From Mytilus edulis (taxonomy: Eukaryota > Mollusca > Bivalvia > Mytilida > Mytilidae), in NCBI RefSeq assembly GCF_963676685.1, contig NC_092346.1, positions 78,941,821 to 79,005,820 of the forward strand: a DNA stretch of 64,000 nt, read 5' to 3'. Shown piece by piece: positions 46,301-57,104 of this stretch; within the stretch, counting starts at the first letter, position 1, and each line of letters starts with the position of its first letter. The notes under the pieces were generated by a model that saw nothing but the letters and a program-made list of their open reading frames with translations, made no database searches and was not told where the DNA came from. A program made the translations under genes and the position numbers.

Positions 46301-48613
46301 CACCATAAATGCATGTTGTTTAACTGAAAGAAGAACAATTAAAAACATCTTCTTGGGTTTTCCTATTTTTAACTTATCATATTTTTCTTACAGGTCAGAT
46401 TCCACAAATACTTAAAATACTCAGAAGAAGGAACGCAAGTGGTGTTAGCTTTGTTAGTATAATTTTGATGTTGCAAGCATCCTCATCGAAAGTTGCATAT
46501 TGCGTTCAGCAGAACTTCACATTCAGGTATATATATCGTTCTTACAGGTCATGTACACTGCATATATGAAGTGTTGTTGTTATTAAAAAATACAGTTTTT
46601 CGTTTTTTACATTGTTGTTTTGTTTTTTAAATTGACAAGTCATGGGAGAACATTTAATATCGATTTTACGGATGCTAATGATTAGGGACACCTACAACAG
46701 TTCTTATCAACTACATTGTTTGTATTTTGTTTAATCATATCTTGTGGGGACTAATCTAACAAAAAAGAAAACAAGCAAGCAAAAACAAAAGAATATATAA
46801 AATCTATAAAGTTTTATTACAATTTATTACAAAGGAAATCTATGTTTATATTGAACATAAATATAAGTATACAATTCACTAGACATTCAGCAAAATTGTA
46901 GATTTCTGAGAAGGAATTTGAACCATATATCATATTGCAAAATTTATAAGCCTTTAATTTCAATTTGGAATATATAATGTTTCCAGTTAAGCCTGACAGT
47001 ACCAAAGTTCTATCAATTTAATAATTAAATCATTATCGATTTCATTTTAGCCGTTTGAAACCTAACAAAATTATTCAATTTTTTTATTAGTTTAAAGATA
47101 TTTATTTATAATGGATTCGGAAACAAGTTTTGCTCCTTATATTAATCCCTTTCCACTTTCCGGGTGCGAGTGCTGCCTTGTAATGGCATTAGCCTACTCT
47201 TTTCGAAATCTACAAGGGTGTCTTTTACGTGCAAGAGATATGGCTCTCTATAAACACGGGTCAGCCATTTATCGTCCCCTTCCGATGGACTATCATCGTT
47301 TCCTCAAGACCATACTCGCAAATGGTGTCAAGGGAGAGCCGAACATTCAGTCCCTGAAACCTCACCCTGGAACGGGAATCGAACCAGGAACCTTTGTGTT
47401 AGTAATTTTTTTTTATTAAAACCAAAGGGTTATGTTTCTATTTCGTTATGGTTTTTTCAGTGCGTGGGGAGAAAATCTAGTTCTAATGGTAGAAATGGTT
47501 GTATTGGTCCTGCTTCTACTAAGTTACAATGACAGACCTATCAGCGCAGTGTGTTTTATGCTATTCTATACTCTCATAATGTTAACACTTATTATACCAC
47601 TGGTGCCAACGAAATGCATAACGTATTTAAACATTTGCAGTATACCTGTTTTAAGTATAAGCAGGGTATGTATAATTAGTCATTCGTTATTAGTACTAAT
47701 ATATGATCAAATGAAGGAAAAATTGTAAGAAGCAAAGGTTTTGTCCAAAACTTAAAGTAACTTCGGTTTATCTTATATTCATCATATGTGTCTGAAGAAA
47801 ATTCAATGAACTTGACAAATAAAATAAGCCTTTTTTAATGCATAACAAACAGTATGAAATTAAAAAAAAATGAAACCATCTGTCAAATTTGCCTGCGTAG
47901 ATGCAACACTAGCTGTAGGGGAAATCTATAATGGTATGAACAGCTAAAATGTATCATTTGAAACATTCCAATACCGAGGAACTGGATGAAAAATGACAAA
48001 AGTACTAACAGCATAAATACCAAAATAGACAATCAGACGTTTACAAAACAAAACACAGAAAACAAAAGACACACATGACATTAAAACCTATTTTTTTCAT
48101 ATCATGAATATAAAACCAATAAACCAATACATGTCGAGAACACAGGAAACAATCATGAATTTAGAATTAATTCTTACAAGGCTATATACGAAGGTTATTG
48201 AAAGGACACATAAGTTTATGTGTTGCCCTTGGTTTTGTTTTTAACCTGGATTTGTTTTTCTCTCAATTGATTTATTACTTTTGAACAGCAGTATACTTCT
48301 GTTGACTTTATTTTTGACATGAATATATTTATGTTTTGTATCGCTATATTTTGATGCATAATTAATAGCAATTGTTGATTTTTTTTTATAGATAATTCAG
48401 ATATACACCAATCACAAAAACCATGACACCGGACAGTTATCCGGAACATCGTCATTTCTTTGTGTTTTCCAAAGTTTTGGAAGAATATCAACATCTATTT
48501 TATTGACACGTGACTGGATTCTTATATTAACCTTTGTTCAGCTATTGATATCGAACTTGATTTTGACATTGCAAGTAATATATTACAGAAGGAAAAACAG
48601 AAAATTAAAGTGA
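43227..48613 (+). CDS. MPDU1: MPDU1-like PQ-loop membrane protein, complete
   Basis: MPDU1 is an ER multi-span protein needed for use of dolichol-phosphate-mannose and -glucose in glycan and GPI synthesis. Five exons join in frame to 241 residues (human 247): 43227-43326, 44304-44369, 46394-46526, 47461-47665 and 48392-48613. A hydrophobic helix (CMLTLVTTFFGYFLIG, 36-51) precedes the PQ-loop pair SQIPQILKIL (Pro59-Gln60) and SGVSFVSIILMLQASS. Then AWGENLVLMVE, two helices, and NHDTGQLSG plus FQSFGRISTSILLTRDWILI, which match the human HTGQLSA and GSLARIFTSIQETGD blocks. The tail is short and basic (YYRRKNRKLK). It is clearly more divergent than a housekeeping orthologue would usually be, for example HTGQ is DTGQ, so it may be a paralogue. 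The start is the first ATG of exon 1 and aligns in length with the family. Confidence 0.87.
44304..44369 (+). CDS. MPDU1: MPDU1-like exon 2
   Basis: A 66-base exon between TTACAG and GTAAGT encoding QCMLTLVTTFFGYFLIGTVT, the first membrane helix. Phase agrees on both sides. Confidence 0.82.
46394..46526 (+). CDS. MPDU1: MPDU1-like exon 3 (PQ motif)
   Basis: Carries QIPQILKILRRRNASGVSF and the following helix to VAYCVQQNFTF. The Pro-Gln pair and the xSGVSF motif after it are the PQ-loop signature. Acceptor CTTACAG, donor GTATAT. Confidence 0.9.
47111..47400 (-). mobile_element. tRNA-derived SINE with a conserved metazoan central domain
   Basis: On the minus strand GGTTCGATTCC is a Pol III B box, followed by a body with GGGGACGATAAATGG and TTGCACGTAAAAGACACC, which resembles the conserved central domain shared by many metazoan SINEs. 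The A box is missing, so the 5' end is truncated. It ends about 60 bases from the acceptor of MPDU1-like exon 4. The open frame across it is accidental. Confidence 0.65.
47461..47665 (+). CDS. MPDU1: MPDU1-like exon 4
   Basis: Begins within a Ser codon, then AWGENLVLMVEMVVLVLLLL and a second helix, ending SIPVLSISR. The AWGE motif matches the human SSWGE/AWGE segment. Acceptor TTTTCAG, donor GTATGT. Confidence 0.9.
48392..48613 (+). CDS. MPDU1: MPDU1-like exon 5, stop
   Basis: Acceptor TTTATAG in phase 0. Encodes IIQIYTNHKNHDTGQLSG, the second PQ-loop-equivalent, then SFGRISTSI and a last hydrophobic helix before a basic tail and TGA. Confidence 0.88.
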   Translation: MIQIYTNHKNHDTGQLSGTSSFLCVFQSFGRISTSILLTRDWILILTFVQLLISNLILTLQVIYYRRKNRKLK

Positions 48614-48697
48614 TGTGAACCTGTGAACTTGATAATTCAATACTAATGTGTTCCTTTGATATATTCTTGTTAATCTTTTCTTTGTTATGCTTTTTTG

Positions 48698-48703
48698 AAT
48701 AAA
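48698..48703 (+). promoter_or_regulatory. MPDU1: Probable polyadenylation signal for the MPDU1-like gene
   Basis: AATAAA 85 bases after the stop codon, followed by an A-run. Position only. Confidence 0.5.
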
Positions 48704-49654
48704 AAAAAGTAATAGTTGTTTTAAAATGTTTGTGCGTTATTTGTTTTTACCTGACAGCTACTGACACAAATAATGCCAAATATCTATTGTTCTACTGGAC
48801 AAACAAAACCCAGTATTCATCCGATAGCATTTTTAAGGTTATGTTTACTCATCATTTTCTTCGGGACATTTCTTTTCCAAGTCTGGTATATGGCGGTTGT
48901 TTTCAATTTTTCTGTTTATTAATACAATCGGATGTTTGTTTCGTCAGGTATTATGGACTACTTCGCTTTTTAGTTCCCTTGGAGTCTGATATTGTTGTAA
49001 ATACTCTTTACAAATGACACATTTTTGTTTCCTAGAAAATGAACCTAAATAGTAAACTTTGTTCATTGCTAATGGAAAAACTGAATGTTTACAATATTCC
49101 AATAACAACAATATCAGGTATTGAAAACTACATTATGACAAGCACTTTATACTATAACAACATGTTAGTTTAAGCTATTTAAGATGCCCTCGATTCCACT
49201 AAAAACATCAGTTGTCCACAAATCATTACAATGCATATAATGTAGAATGCTTAAAATTGAAGCCATGTAATTATTCTGTGTTATGTCAATTGTTTAACGA
49301 TTCCCAGTTATCTGCAACTATATTAAACATATATTATACACGATCATTCTACCTGTAACCACAACAAATATGGACATAACAGTATAAGTGTAATCGTTCA
49401 TAAAAGGTATGGAATGCACTATCATAAAGTATGTCAGTGTTTTTTTTGTATGTGTGGCTTTATTTAAGAAACAACAGGAGTGAACAGTGTATTTTTTTCA
49501 ATTTTGGAAACTCTTATGCTGTGTTTCAGGGAAAAGACTCGTGGAATTAATAAGTTGGGCACCAAATTTTGAAGTAACACATTATTTAATGCTTTAAAGT
49601 TACCATGTTCTGAGGGCTACCTATAAATTATTATATGCTCGCAAGTAATTTATT

Positions 49655-50440
49655 AGTCGTACTTTCTAAGTGCCAGATCTAGATCCATGCTTTCATATTC
49701 GTACTTCTTATGTGCTTATTACAGATACAGGCTTTCTTATTCGAACTTTCTAAGTGCTTGTTCTAAATCCATGATTTCTTATTCGAACTTTCCAAGTGCT
49801 TGTTTTAGATCCATGCTTTCTTAGTCGTAATTCCTATGTGCTTGTTCTAGATCAATGCTTTCTTATTCGAACTTTCTAAGTGCTTGTTCTAGATCCATGC
49901 TTTCTTATTCGAACTTTCTAAGTGCTTGTTCTAGATCCATGCTTTCTTAGTCGATATTTCTAAGTGCTTGTTCTAGAACCATGCTTTCTTAGTCGAACTT
50001 TGTAAGTGCTTGTTCTAGATCCATGCTTTCTTAGTCGAACTTTCTAAGTGCTTGTCATAGATCCATGCTTTCTTAGTCGTAATTCCTATGTGCTTGTTCT
50101 AGATCAATGCTTTCTTATTCGAACTTTCTAAGTGCTTGTTCTAGATCCATGCTTTCTTATTCGAACTTTCTAAGTGCTTGTTCTAGTTCCATGTTTTCTT
50201 AGTCGATCTTTCTAAGTGCTTGTTTATAGATCCATGCTTTCTCAGTCTTACTTACTAGGGGCTTGTTCTAGATCCATTCTTTCTTCTTCGAACTTTTTAA
50301 GTGCTTGTTCTAGATCCATGCTTTCTTAGTTGTACTTCCTATGTGCTTGTTCTAGATCCATGCTTTCTAATTCGAACTTTCTAAGTGCTTATTCTAGATA
50401 CAACCTTCCTTAGTCGTACTTCATAAGTCATGCTTTCCTA
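49655..50440 (+). repeat. 42-bp satellite, about 18 copies
   Basis: Unit: TTCTAAGTGCTTGTTCTAGA followed by TCCATGCTTTCTTATTCGAACT. A variant unit (TTAGTCGTAATTCCTATGTG) recurs at 49821 and 50073, exactly 252 bases apart, or six units. Confidence 0.93.
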
Positions 50441-50442
50441 AT

Positions 50443-50812
50443 TGTATACTTGTATTAATACTATAATAGATTAAAATATTACTTTAACCTTTCATATATA
50501 TCTAATGATAAAATATCAGCCAGGATTGAGTATACACATGTACATGTACACCAATGAACAGAATTTCTTATATCTCATCTGGAATATCTTTCCTGGTGAA
50601 ATGTTATCAAACAACGAAAATTGTATACTTGCATTAATACTATGATAGACTAAAATATTACTTCAAGCTAAGCTAAGCTTTCATATATATCTAATGATTC
50701 AATATCGGCCAGGATTGAGTATACGCATGTACACCAATGTACAGAATTTCTTATATCTCATCTAAAATATCTTATATCAATCCTGGTGAAATGTTATCAA
50801 ACAACGACAATT
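50443..50812 (+). repeat. Tandem duplication of about 185 bases
   Basis: TTGTATACTTGTATTAATAC to AAATGTTATCAAACAACGA recurs with few changes (50443-50620 and 50622-50812). It directly follows the 42-bp satellite. Confidence 0.85.
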
Positions 50813-51108
50813 ATGTGGATCGAATCGACTATACAAGCAGATTCATCAAAATGTCACAAAATTCATCAAATTTAAACTCATATAGAAATGTTATAGCATG
50901 AAACTTTGAACTTGGCCTTAAGTCAACAGGGTTTTCCTCCTTTAGTAGACATTTCATTATTAACCACAAAATTGGTAACATTTTATTGGTGGAAGGAAGG
51001 AACTATATGTAAAACCATTAATCTATTGTAGCATTGTGAAACTGAATTTTTAAATACTGACATAAACAATAAAAGTAGTCAAAGATAAAAATAAATGGTT
51101 CATATTTG

Positions 51109-51351
51109 ATGGCGATTGAAGATTTATTTTGTCTTTCTTATGGTAAGTGTTTCTGTGTTCTTTACTTTTAATATATGAACATCACATCCATAGACGATAT
51201 TTTTATCTGGAAAACGTTTTAGTTATAGTTCTAATCGTAATTTTTAGAAACGGACATGGTGATCACTGGAATGAAACCCAGACTAACAGAAAAACACCTA
51301 CTTCAAATGTTATCAGCAGACTTTGATATGAACATAGCTGGGCTAAAATAA
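51109..51351 (+). CDS. Possible two-exon small protein, 45 residues
   Basis: I do not recognise it. Exon 51109-51142 encodes MAIEDLFCLSY and half a codon, followed by a strong GTAAGT donor. After a 105-base intron ending AATTTTTAG, exon 51248-51351 gives ETDMVITGMKPRLTEKHLLQ, then MLSADFDMNIAGLK and TAA. An in-frame TAG about eleven codons before the ATG supports this start. No signal peptide or membrane helix; the C-terminal half looks amphipathic helical. AATAAA overlaps the stop. It could be a small gene, the last exons of a longer gene, or chance. Confidence 0.35.
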
Positions 51352-52429
51352 AACAAACCCATATCGAATATTTTGTTTATTATAGAAACAAAACAATATT
51401 AATGTATCACAGCAATTGCTCCTGGTATATTGTATGCCTATATATTGTGCATTTCGTGTGTATGTGTCATATAATTTCTGACCACTTTCACCATTAGGTG
51501 CAGATTTAAAATAGAATTAAATAAAATTAAAATATACATTAATTTGCATATTCTATCCATACGTATTTACAGGTGTCTACAGAAATGATTTTAAAGAAAA
51601 TGTAATAATCATGTGCCTTAATATGTCACTTTCTTATTTAGACCAAATACTTTCATTAATCTTCTGCGATTATAGACTATCCAGAATGGCATACTGAATA
51701 TGGTAAAGGTTTGGACTAACTATTTACCTTTAATATTTACTAATTATCTAACATTCTTTCATGAAACCTAAATAATACTTACTATTTCTATCATTATCAG
51801 TATTATTGTTATAATCGTGATATTATCTTTAAAAAAAACAGATAGAGTTATCTTCAAGAATTGCGCATGGTTATAATCAATAAAATTTTCAGATGGAATA
51901 AGTGAAACAAACCCACACACCCTCATTACTTTAAAAGATAGTAACCTACAAATTGAACAAATGCATAATAACAGCGTTCAACAGGTTGGTGATTGCAATT
52001 TAACAGAGATTGTGAGTAAACTGCTAGCTCAAATTTAAATAAGTGTACAATATGATGAGTATTTACTGCGTTAACATACATGTATACATTAAAGTGAACA
52101 AAATTGAACAAAACGGAACAACAGAAATGAATATATAAGCGTGAGTCCCATATAAGAGAGGTGTTTGCCTTCTGTAAATGTACAGTAACGCAAAATAAAA
52201 CAGATTGAACAATTATAATAGTATTATCATTGTTTGAATCCGGATTGTTTAGGATTTGTGAAACATGTTGTCTGGTCATGTCATCAAGTATCATATTAAT
52301 GTTATAATGGGGTTAGTTTCAAGAATTAGATTACAGTATTATTAAGAAAGCAATGTTTCACTAGAACGATATTTGTAAGTGGATTTGAAAAAAAACTTGA
52401 GTTCTTGCCGTATTTCCTAAGATTTTGAT
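51352..52429. other. Intergenic, nothing convincing
   Basis: A 122-codon minus-strand frame (51926-52294) has no recognisable motif and a composition like its AT-rich surroundings; I do not call it a gene. Confidence 0.45.
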
Positions 52430-52560
52430 GCAGTTCGTGTTTTCAGTTGTGTATCGTATACTGTTGTTACTTTTGTGGTCTTCTGTTCTTTTGCCATGGT
52501 TTTGTCAGTCTATTTTTGACTTATGAGTTTTGATGTCCTTTGGTAATTTTCTACCTCTCG
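52430..52560 (+). mobile_element. Penelope-like 3' tail fragment
   Basis: TTCGTGTTTTCAG, CCATGGTTTTGTCAGTCTAT and ATGAGTTTTGATGTCCTTTG follow the tail order. Confidence 0.45.
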
Positions 52561-53474
52561 TTTGTTACATCAGTGATATGATTTGATATTCAAAACGGTT
52601 TTAAACTTACAAGATGTTAAGTGGTCGTTTATTTTAGAATCTGTACAGCAAAAGGAGACAACATAAAACAACAAGTTTGGCCAATATAATTGCAAAATTA
52701 GAAAAATCCTTTAATCGATTCAAATATTTATATCAATGCTATTGATTCATTGACAACATAACATCTAGCAATTTTGTTATAATATGATATAAACAAAAGA
52801 GCTAGATATACATCGACATTTGTATTTGAAATTTACTTGTGGGAAAGGCTGTAGCTCATATAAGATATAAGAATGAAAATGTTAAAATGAAACAATAATC
52901 ATTACGTTAGTTTTTCCGTTTCCCCCGAAATGCTAGTAGTTTCTAGATCTGTTCCATACACGTAAAACACGTAAAATTTCTTTTTGGCTAAGAAAATATT
53001 TCAATAGACTTGGGCCAACGTTCAGTTTGGAGTTCATGTTATTTCCAAGTGGTTTCTTAGCGTTTTCATACTAAATATGGATTTATTAGTTTATTAACTA
53101 CTCTCGCCTCTATTCATATGTGCCTACTTAATGTAAAAAAAATAGTTTGAAAACAAGCATGAATAATTGTAAAACATGTATTATTCGACCCTAGAATACT
53201 TTTGAAAAAAGATGCAATTACAGTATGACTATGTTCAATACTCATTACACAGTTACAAATCAAGATTAAGCATCGGCGATTAAACAATAAAGAATACTAA
53301 AAGTGGAAGAATTAAATTTTTTGAAATACAAAAAAATTCAGTATGCATAAAATATTATACACTATAACAGTTTTGGCGACTACATGGACATCTTCGTTTT
53401 AACTGACTTCGTATTCCTGCCAACTCTGGAACGCCATATTGATATGGGATTGTCACCGAGATATTATGTTTAAT

Positions 53475-53491
53475 TTTATTGAGTGTTTATT
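53475..53491 (-). promoter_or_regulatory. Two AATAAA polyadenylation signals for the membrane-protein gene
   Basis: Two hexamers on the minus strand, roughly 120-140 bases past the stop codon. Position only. Confidence 0.4.
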
Positions 53492-53611
53492 ATATACCAA
53501 ACACTGAAATTCAGAACAAATGCTAGCTCGAAGTTGAATCAGTAGACACTTAAGCAATAGTGTGAGGAATATCATTTTCTTGTGAAAACTGTTCAATGAA
53601 AACGTTTAGTG

Positions 53612-54787
53612 CTAGCCATTAAAAACTTTGTATTTAGCCTTTTTGAATCTTTTTCTTATAGGAGCTGCATTTTCATCTTCGTCTGGAATAATATCTGGCA
53701 TATGTTTTTTGTCTTTATAATATTGTAGTATTTCTCCTATAGCTTCAGCTGATAATGCAGTGAATTTTCTATCCATTTTTGAATATCTTTTCGTAACATC
53801 AGGCAAAGTCGTTTTCTCGTGAAATGCAGCGCTAGATCGTGTACCATTCGATTTTCTATCTAAACTTTTATTGCTCCGTACAGTTGATGTTGATTTAAAA
53901 CTGTCCCGTCTCTGAATATTCTTTACTTGTATTTCTCTTGTCGTTGGTAAGGGTTTTATCACTACATGTTGCTGATCAGAGTTATTGTTATTTGATTCTT
54001 CAGGAACGACCCTATTGTCCTTTAGATTTTCGTTCATTTTTATTTTCTTTGCGACATGTTCTTTTTTCAAATTTTCTTTATTAACTATTACCGAATCATG
54101 TTTTATAGTATTACCATTTGTATCTGAATTTGATGTGTCATCGGCAACAGCATTTGGAACATTGCTATTATTTGATTTGACGTCATCGGCAAAGGTAGAG
54201 CTCGATGAATTTTTGGATTGCGGTTCTACATCATACTTGTTTGCATTTTGTACATCTGTCATAAAACTAGTTTCCCTGTGTTTGATTGGAACGGCATTTA
54301 CCGCTTTGACCTCAGGACTATTTTCTACATCTTCTAGTGGTGTATCATTTCGGTTTATATCGCCTGACATTTCCAATGCAATTGGGCTGTTTGCAACACC
54401 ATTATCCTTCGCTGACTTGTTCAAATCACTACTATGTCCATCAACACTATTTGATGTTGAAGCTTTGTTTTCTTCGTTTTCTTCCTGGTTTTCAAGTAGC
54501 TCATTTTCTTTTTTTCTTTCTTCGGCTTTTTTCTTTTTTAGATGCTTCCTACATCTATCACAAAAGTAAAGACCACAACATGTGCTGATTATAAGGACGA
54601 ACAGTGGAAACACTAAATACATGGCTTTATTATTTGGATCATCATAGAATTTTTCGATCGCACTCCTTCCATCATCTGAAGAAGTATTATTGGCCGATCT
54701 CTTATGACGTAATAATACGTGGAGTAATGCATCTTTATTATATAGTTCAGAGGTATCGTTTTCGATAAAAGATGCATCAGCCATCAT
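53612..54787 (-). CDS. Unrecognised single-pass membrane protein, last exon (391 residues visible)
   Basis: I do not recognise the family. From the first Met: a short ectodomain with N-glycosylation sequons at Asn10, Asn33 and Asn34 and a furin-like site RHKR (27-30); a membrane helix MYLVFPLFVLIISTCCGLYF at about 56-75; a basic stop-transfer stretch CRKHLKKKKAEERKK; an acidic stretch; a long Asn/Ser/Thr-rich, probably disordered region; and a basic C-terminus FKKAKYKVFNG. Type I topology is likely. The frame stays open upstream of the ATG to an AG acceptor at 54808-54810 (TTTTTTTAG), so a 5' exon with a signal peptide probably exists and the ATG at 54787 may be internal. AATAAA signals lie at 53475-53480 and 53486-53491 on this strand. 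Confidence 0.75.
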   Translation of the reverse strand: MMADASFIENDTSELYNKDALLHVLLRHKRSANNTSSDDGRSAIEKFYDDPNNKAMYLVFPLFVLIISTCCGLYFCDRCRKHLKKKKAEERKKENELLENQEENEENKASTSNSVDGHSSDLNKSAKDNGVANSPIALEMSGDINRNDTPLEDVENSPEVKAVNAVPIKHRETSFMTDVQNANKYDVEPQSKNSSSSTFADDVKSNNSNVPNAVADDTSNSDTNGNTIKHDSVIVNKENLKKEHVAKKIKMNENLKDNRVVPEESNNNNSDQQHVVIKPLPTTREIQVKNIQRRDSFKSTSTVRSNKSLDRKSNGTRSSAAFHEKTTLPDVTKRYSKMDRKFTALSAEAIGEILQYYKDKKHMPDIIPDEDENAAPIRKRFKKAKYKVFNG

Positions 54788-55676
54788 GGGAAAAGATCTG
54801 ACAAAACCTAAAAAAATATATAAATATAAACTAATTTTGCTACAACAAACAGTAATAGATAGTTAACAAATTATATGTGAATCTAAAATCAGAAGATACA
54901 GTGTTTTACATTCACACTTATGATATTTAATTTGAATTGCAATCTGCATGGTTTCTTGAAAAAAAAATGCATCTAAGATACCAGGATACTTTGGAATGTA
55001 AACTCGATGCCAAAGACTTTGGAAATAAACTCGAGGACACATTCGAACAAATAGAAAAAGATGCGATGGGGAAAACACTTTATAAATCAGGTGCATCCAG
55101 TGGCCTTTTCTTAATTTACATTCACTAACGCTTAAAGCAAAACAAAATAAATTCATGTATGATTATTAACTTTAGGAACTATATGAGCAATATGGACTTA
55201 AAATTGATAACTTTGCCTGAATGAGATATAATCTCAGTTTTTGAATAATTTGAAATTTAATCAACGAAGAATTATAAGAAGGCTATAAATCATGCAAGCT
55301 GCGACACGTTGATATCTGAGTTGAGGATACTGCGGGTTTCTCAACAGTTATGTTGCAATTTTCATTTTTATATAGTTATATTAAAGTTAAAATTCTACCG
55401 ATCGTCAGAGGATCATTTGATTCCATTTTTAACTAATCTTTGATGACGTTTTTAATACCTTCATCTGAAGTTTTTGTAGTCTTCAGTTATTTTATGATTT
55501 TCTTAGATTTCAATTGATGGAACTTTAGCAATATTTTCAACTTCACGGAATGTTTCCGAGTCTGCGGCACAACATCAATATAACAAAAAGTCATTCAAGA
55601 AACTTGTCAGGCTTTTATGTTGGTTAGCCAGCCGCGTGTTGCTCAGTATTGTAACTTTTTGTGAATATTTTAAATT

Positions 55677-55820
55677 ATTAAAATACCACATGGAGTTAAT
55701 GTGATGCATACGTTACAAATGACAATTGTATATTAAATTCGAAAAATAGATGAATTAGGTAGTCCTGTTCGATGTCATGTGTAACGTATGCATCACATTA
55801 ACTCCATGTGGTATTTTAAT
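55677..55820. mobile_element. 144-base palindromic element with perfect 41-base arms
   Basis: Arms 55677-55717 and 55780-55820 are exact complements (start ATTAAAATACCACATGGAGT). The perfect match indicates a young foldback element. Confidence 0.85.
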
Positions 55821-57104
55821 ATCATAATTTCTACATCGTGTTAGCTTATTGGTTGTGTCGATTCTGTAGATGAAACTTTTCCTGTTTATTTTATATGCAA
55901 ACCAATTTGGATGCTTACATTTACTGTTAATACATCATACAAAAAGTTGTATTGCATATACAGGTACTGTGGAATCTTTTCAGAGTATGGTCCAACAACA
56001 TTATATATCATTGATAAGTTCTGTAAATTTGTTCACCACAAAACTGTTCAAATTATTCAAAACAATGACAATTTGTTTCCCAAATCATAGATGGCCAGAT
56101 TTGACTCATTTTATGAATTTTTAATTATATATTTCTGTTTTTTTTTCAAATTTTTTAATTGTTTCATTTCAAATAACGAACCTGGTATCCTTGAATACTT
56201 TTTCTATAACAAAAAAAAGAAGAAGAAAATATGGACAGTGTCAAGGTAAGAAGATAATGAAACAAAGCTTCAATTCATGATCAATCATATAGTAATAAAT
56301 TAACAGTATTAAGGCTAATTGAAGGAAGTCATTGTTTTTCTTTTTTTCGTCATGGTTAGTGAAGCGTTACTGTTTTTACTCCATTATAATATTAACATTT
56401 AAATCGATGACATTTTATTAACCTGTAAATTACCTGACATAGAAATCGACGCAAATCGCCGTGAAATTTACAAATATATACTTTCTCATTAACAAGTTAC
56501 TGTCAGAAAAGATGCATTGTATCAGATTAATGCTCCCATATAAAAGTGATTTCAAGTAGAAATCGGACATTATTTTGAATTGATTAGTTGTTTTTGTTGC
56601 TTATTTTCATCAGTGAAGACATAAAGAATGTCGCAATTATCAATTAATGACGCATTTTCTTGGAAATATACTTCTGTTTTTCTGCAAAACCTCTGGATTG
56701 AAATGATCTTATGGTATTTCATTGTTATAAATTATTCATATAAAGACACAAAAAATAATTGTTGTACTAAAACTTGTCATTTAAAAAAAAAATCTAATTT
56801 CGAGTAAAAGTTTTTAGCAGCGAGAATGGTATTAACTTGTTGGCTATACATCAATTATAGCAACAAGTTAAAACAAAAACACACCAGCAACAGCAGTATG
56901 AATACGATGGGAAACAAAATTTCATTCATTTAAACTGTTAAGTGAATGTATGAATGATAGGCAGAAAAGCGAACATCGAAAGAACAATTCATCAGGATAT
57001 ATGCTAACACTGTGTTTCATTCAAATGAATTTGTTAGGGCATTGAATCGATATTTTTGGCGAAGTCTCAATTCGCTTAGATGTCAATATTCGTGTATTGT
57101 TTAT
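55821..57104. other. Intergenic, nothing recognised
   Basis: AT-rich, without domains or strong repeat structure. A signal-peptide exon of the membrane-protein gene could lie in or beyond this stretch but was not found. Confidence 0.4.

Noticed and set aside
47111-47419. 102-codon plus-strand frame
   Set aside because: It crosses the antisense SINE; no domain, and it is interrupted by the intron logic of the MPDU1-like gene.
49655-50440. Possible CRISPR-like regular spacing
   Set aside because: Units are contiguous 42-base repeats without unique spacers, and the genome is eukaryotic.
53985-54569. 194-codon hydrophobic frame on the plus strand
   Set aside because: It is antisense to the 391-residue membrane-protein exon, and its Phe/Ser richness is the complement of the Lys/Glu/Asn-rich coding strand.
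56231-56246. ATGGACAGTGTCAAG followed by GTAAGA, a possible first exon
   Set aside because: Five codons with no partner exon found on the plus strand; a chance match is likely.
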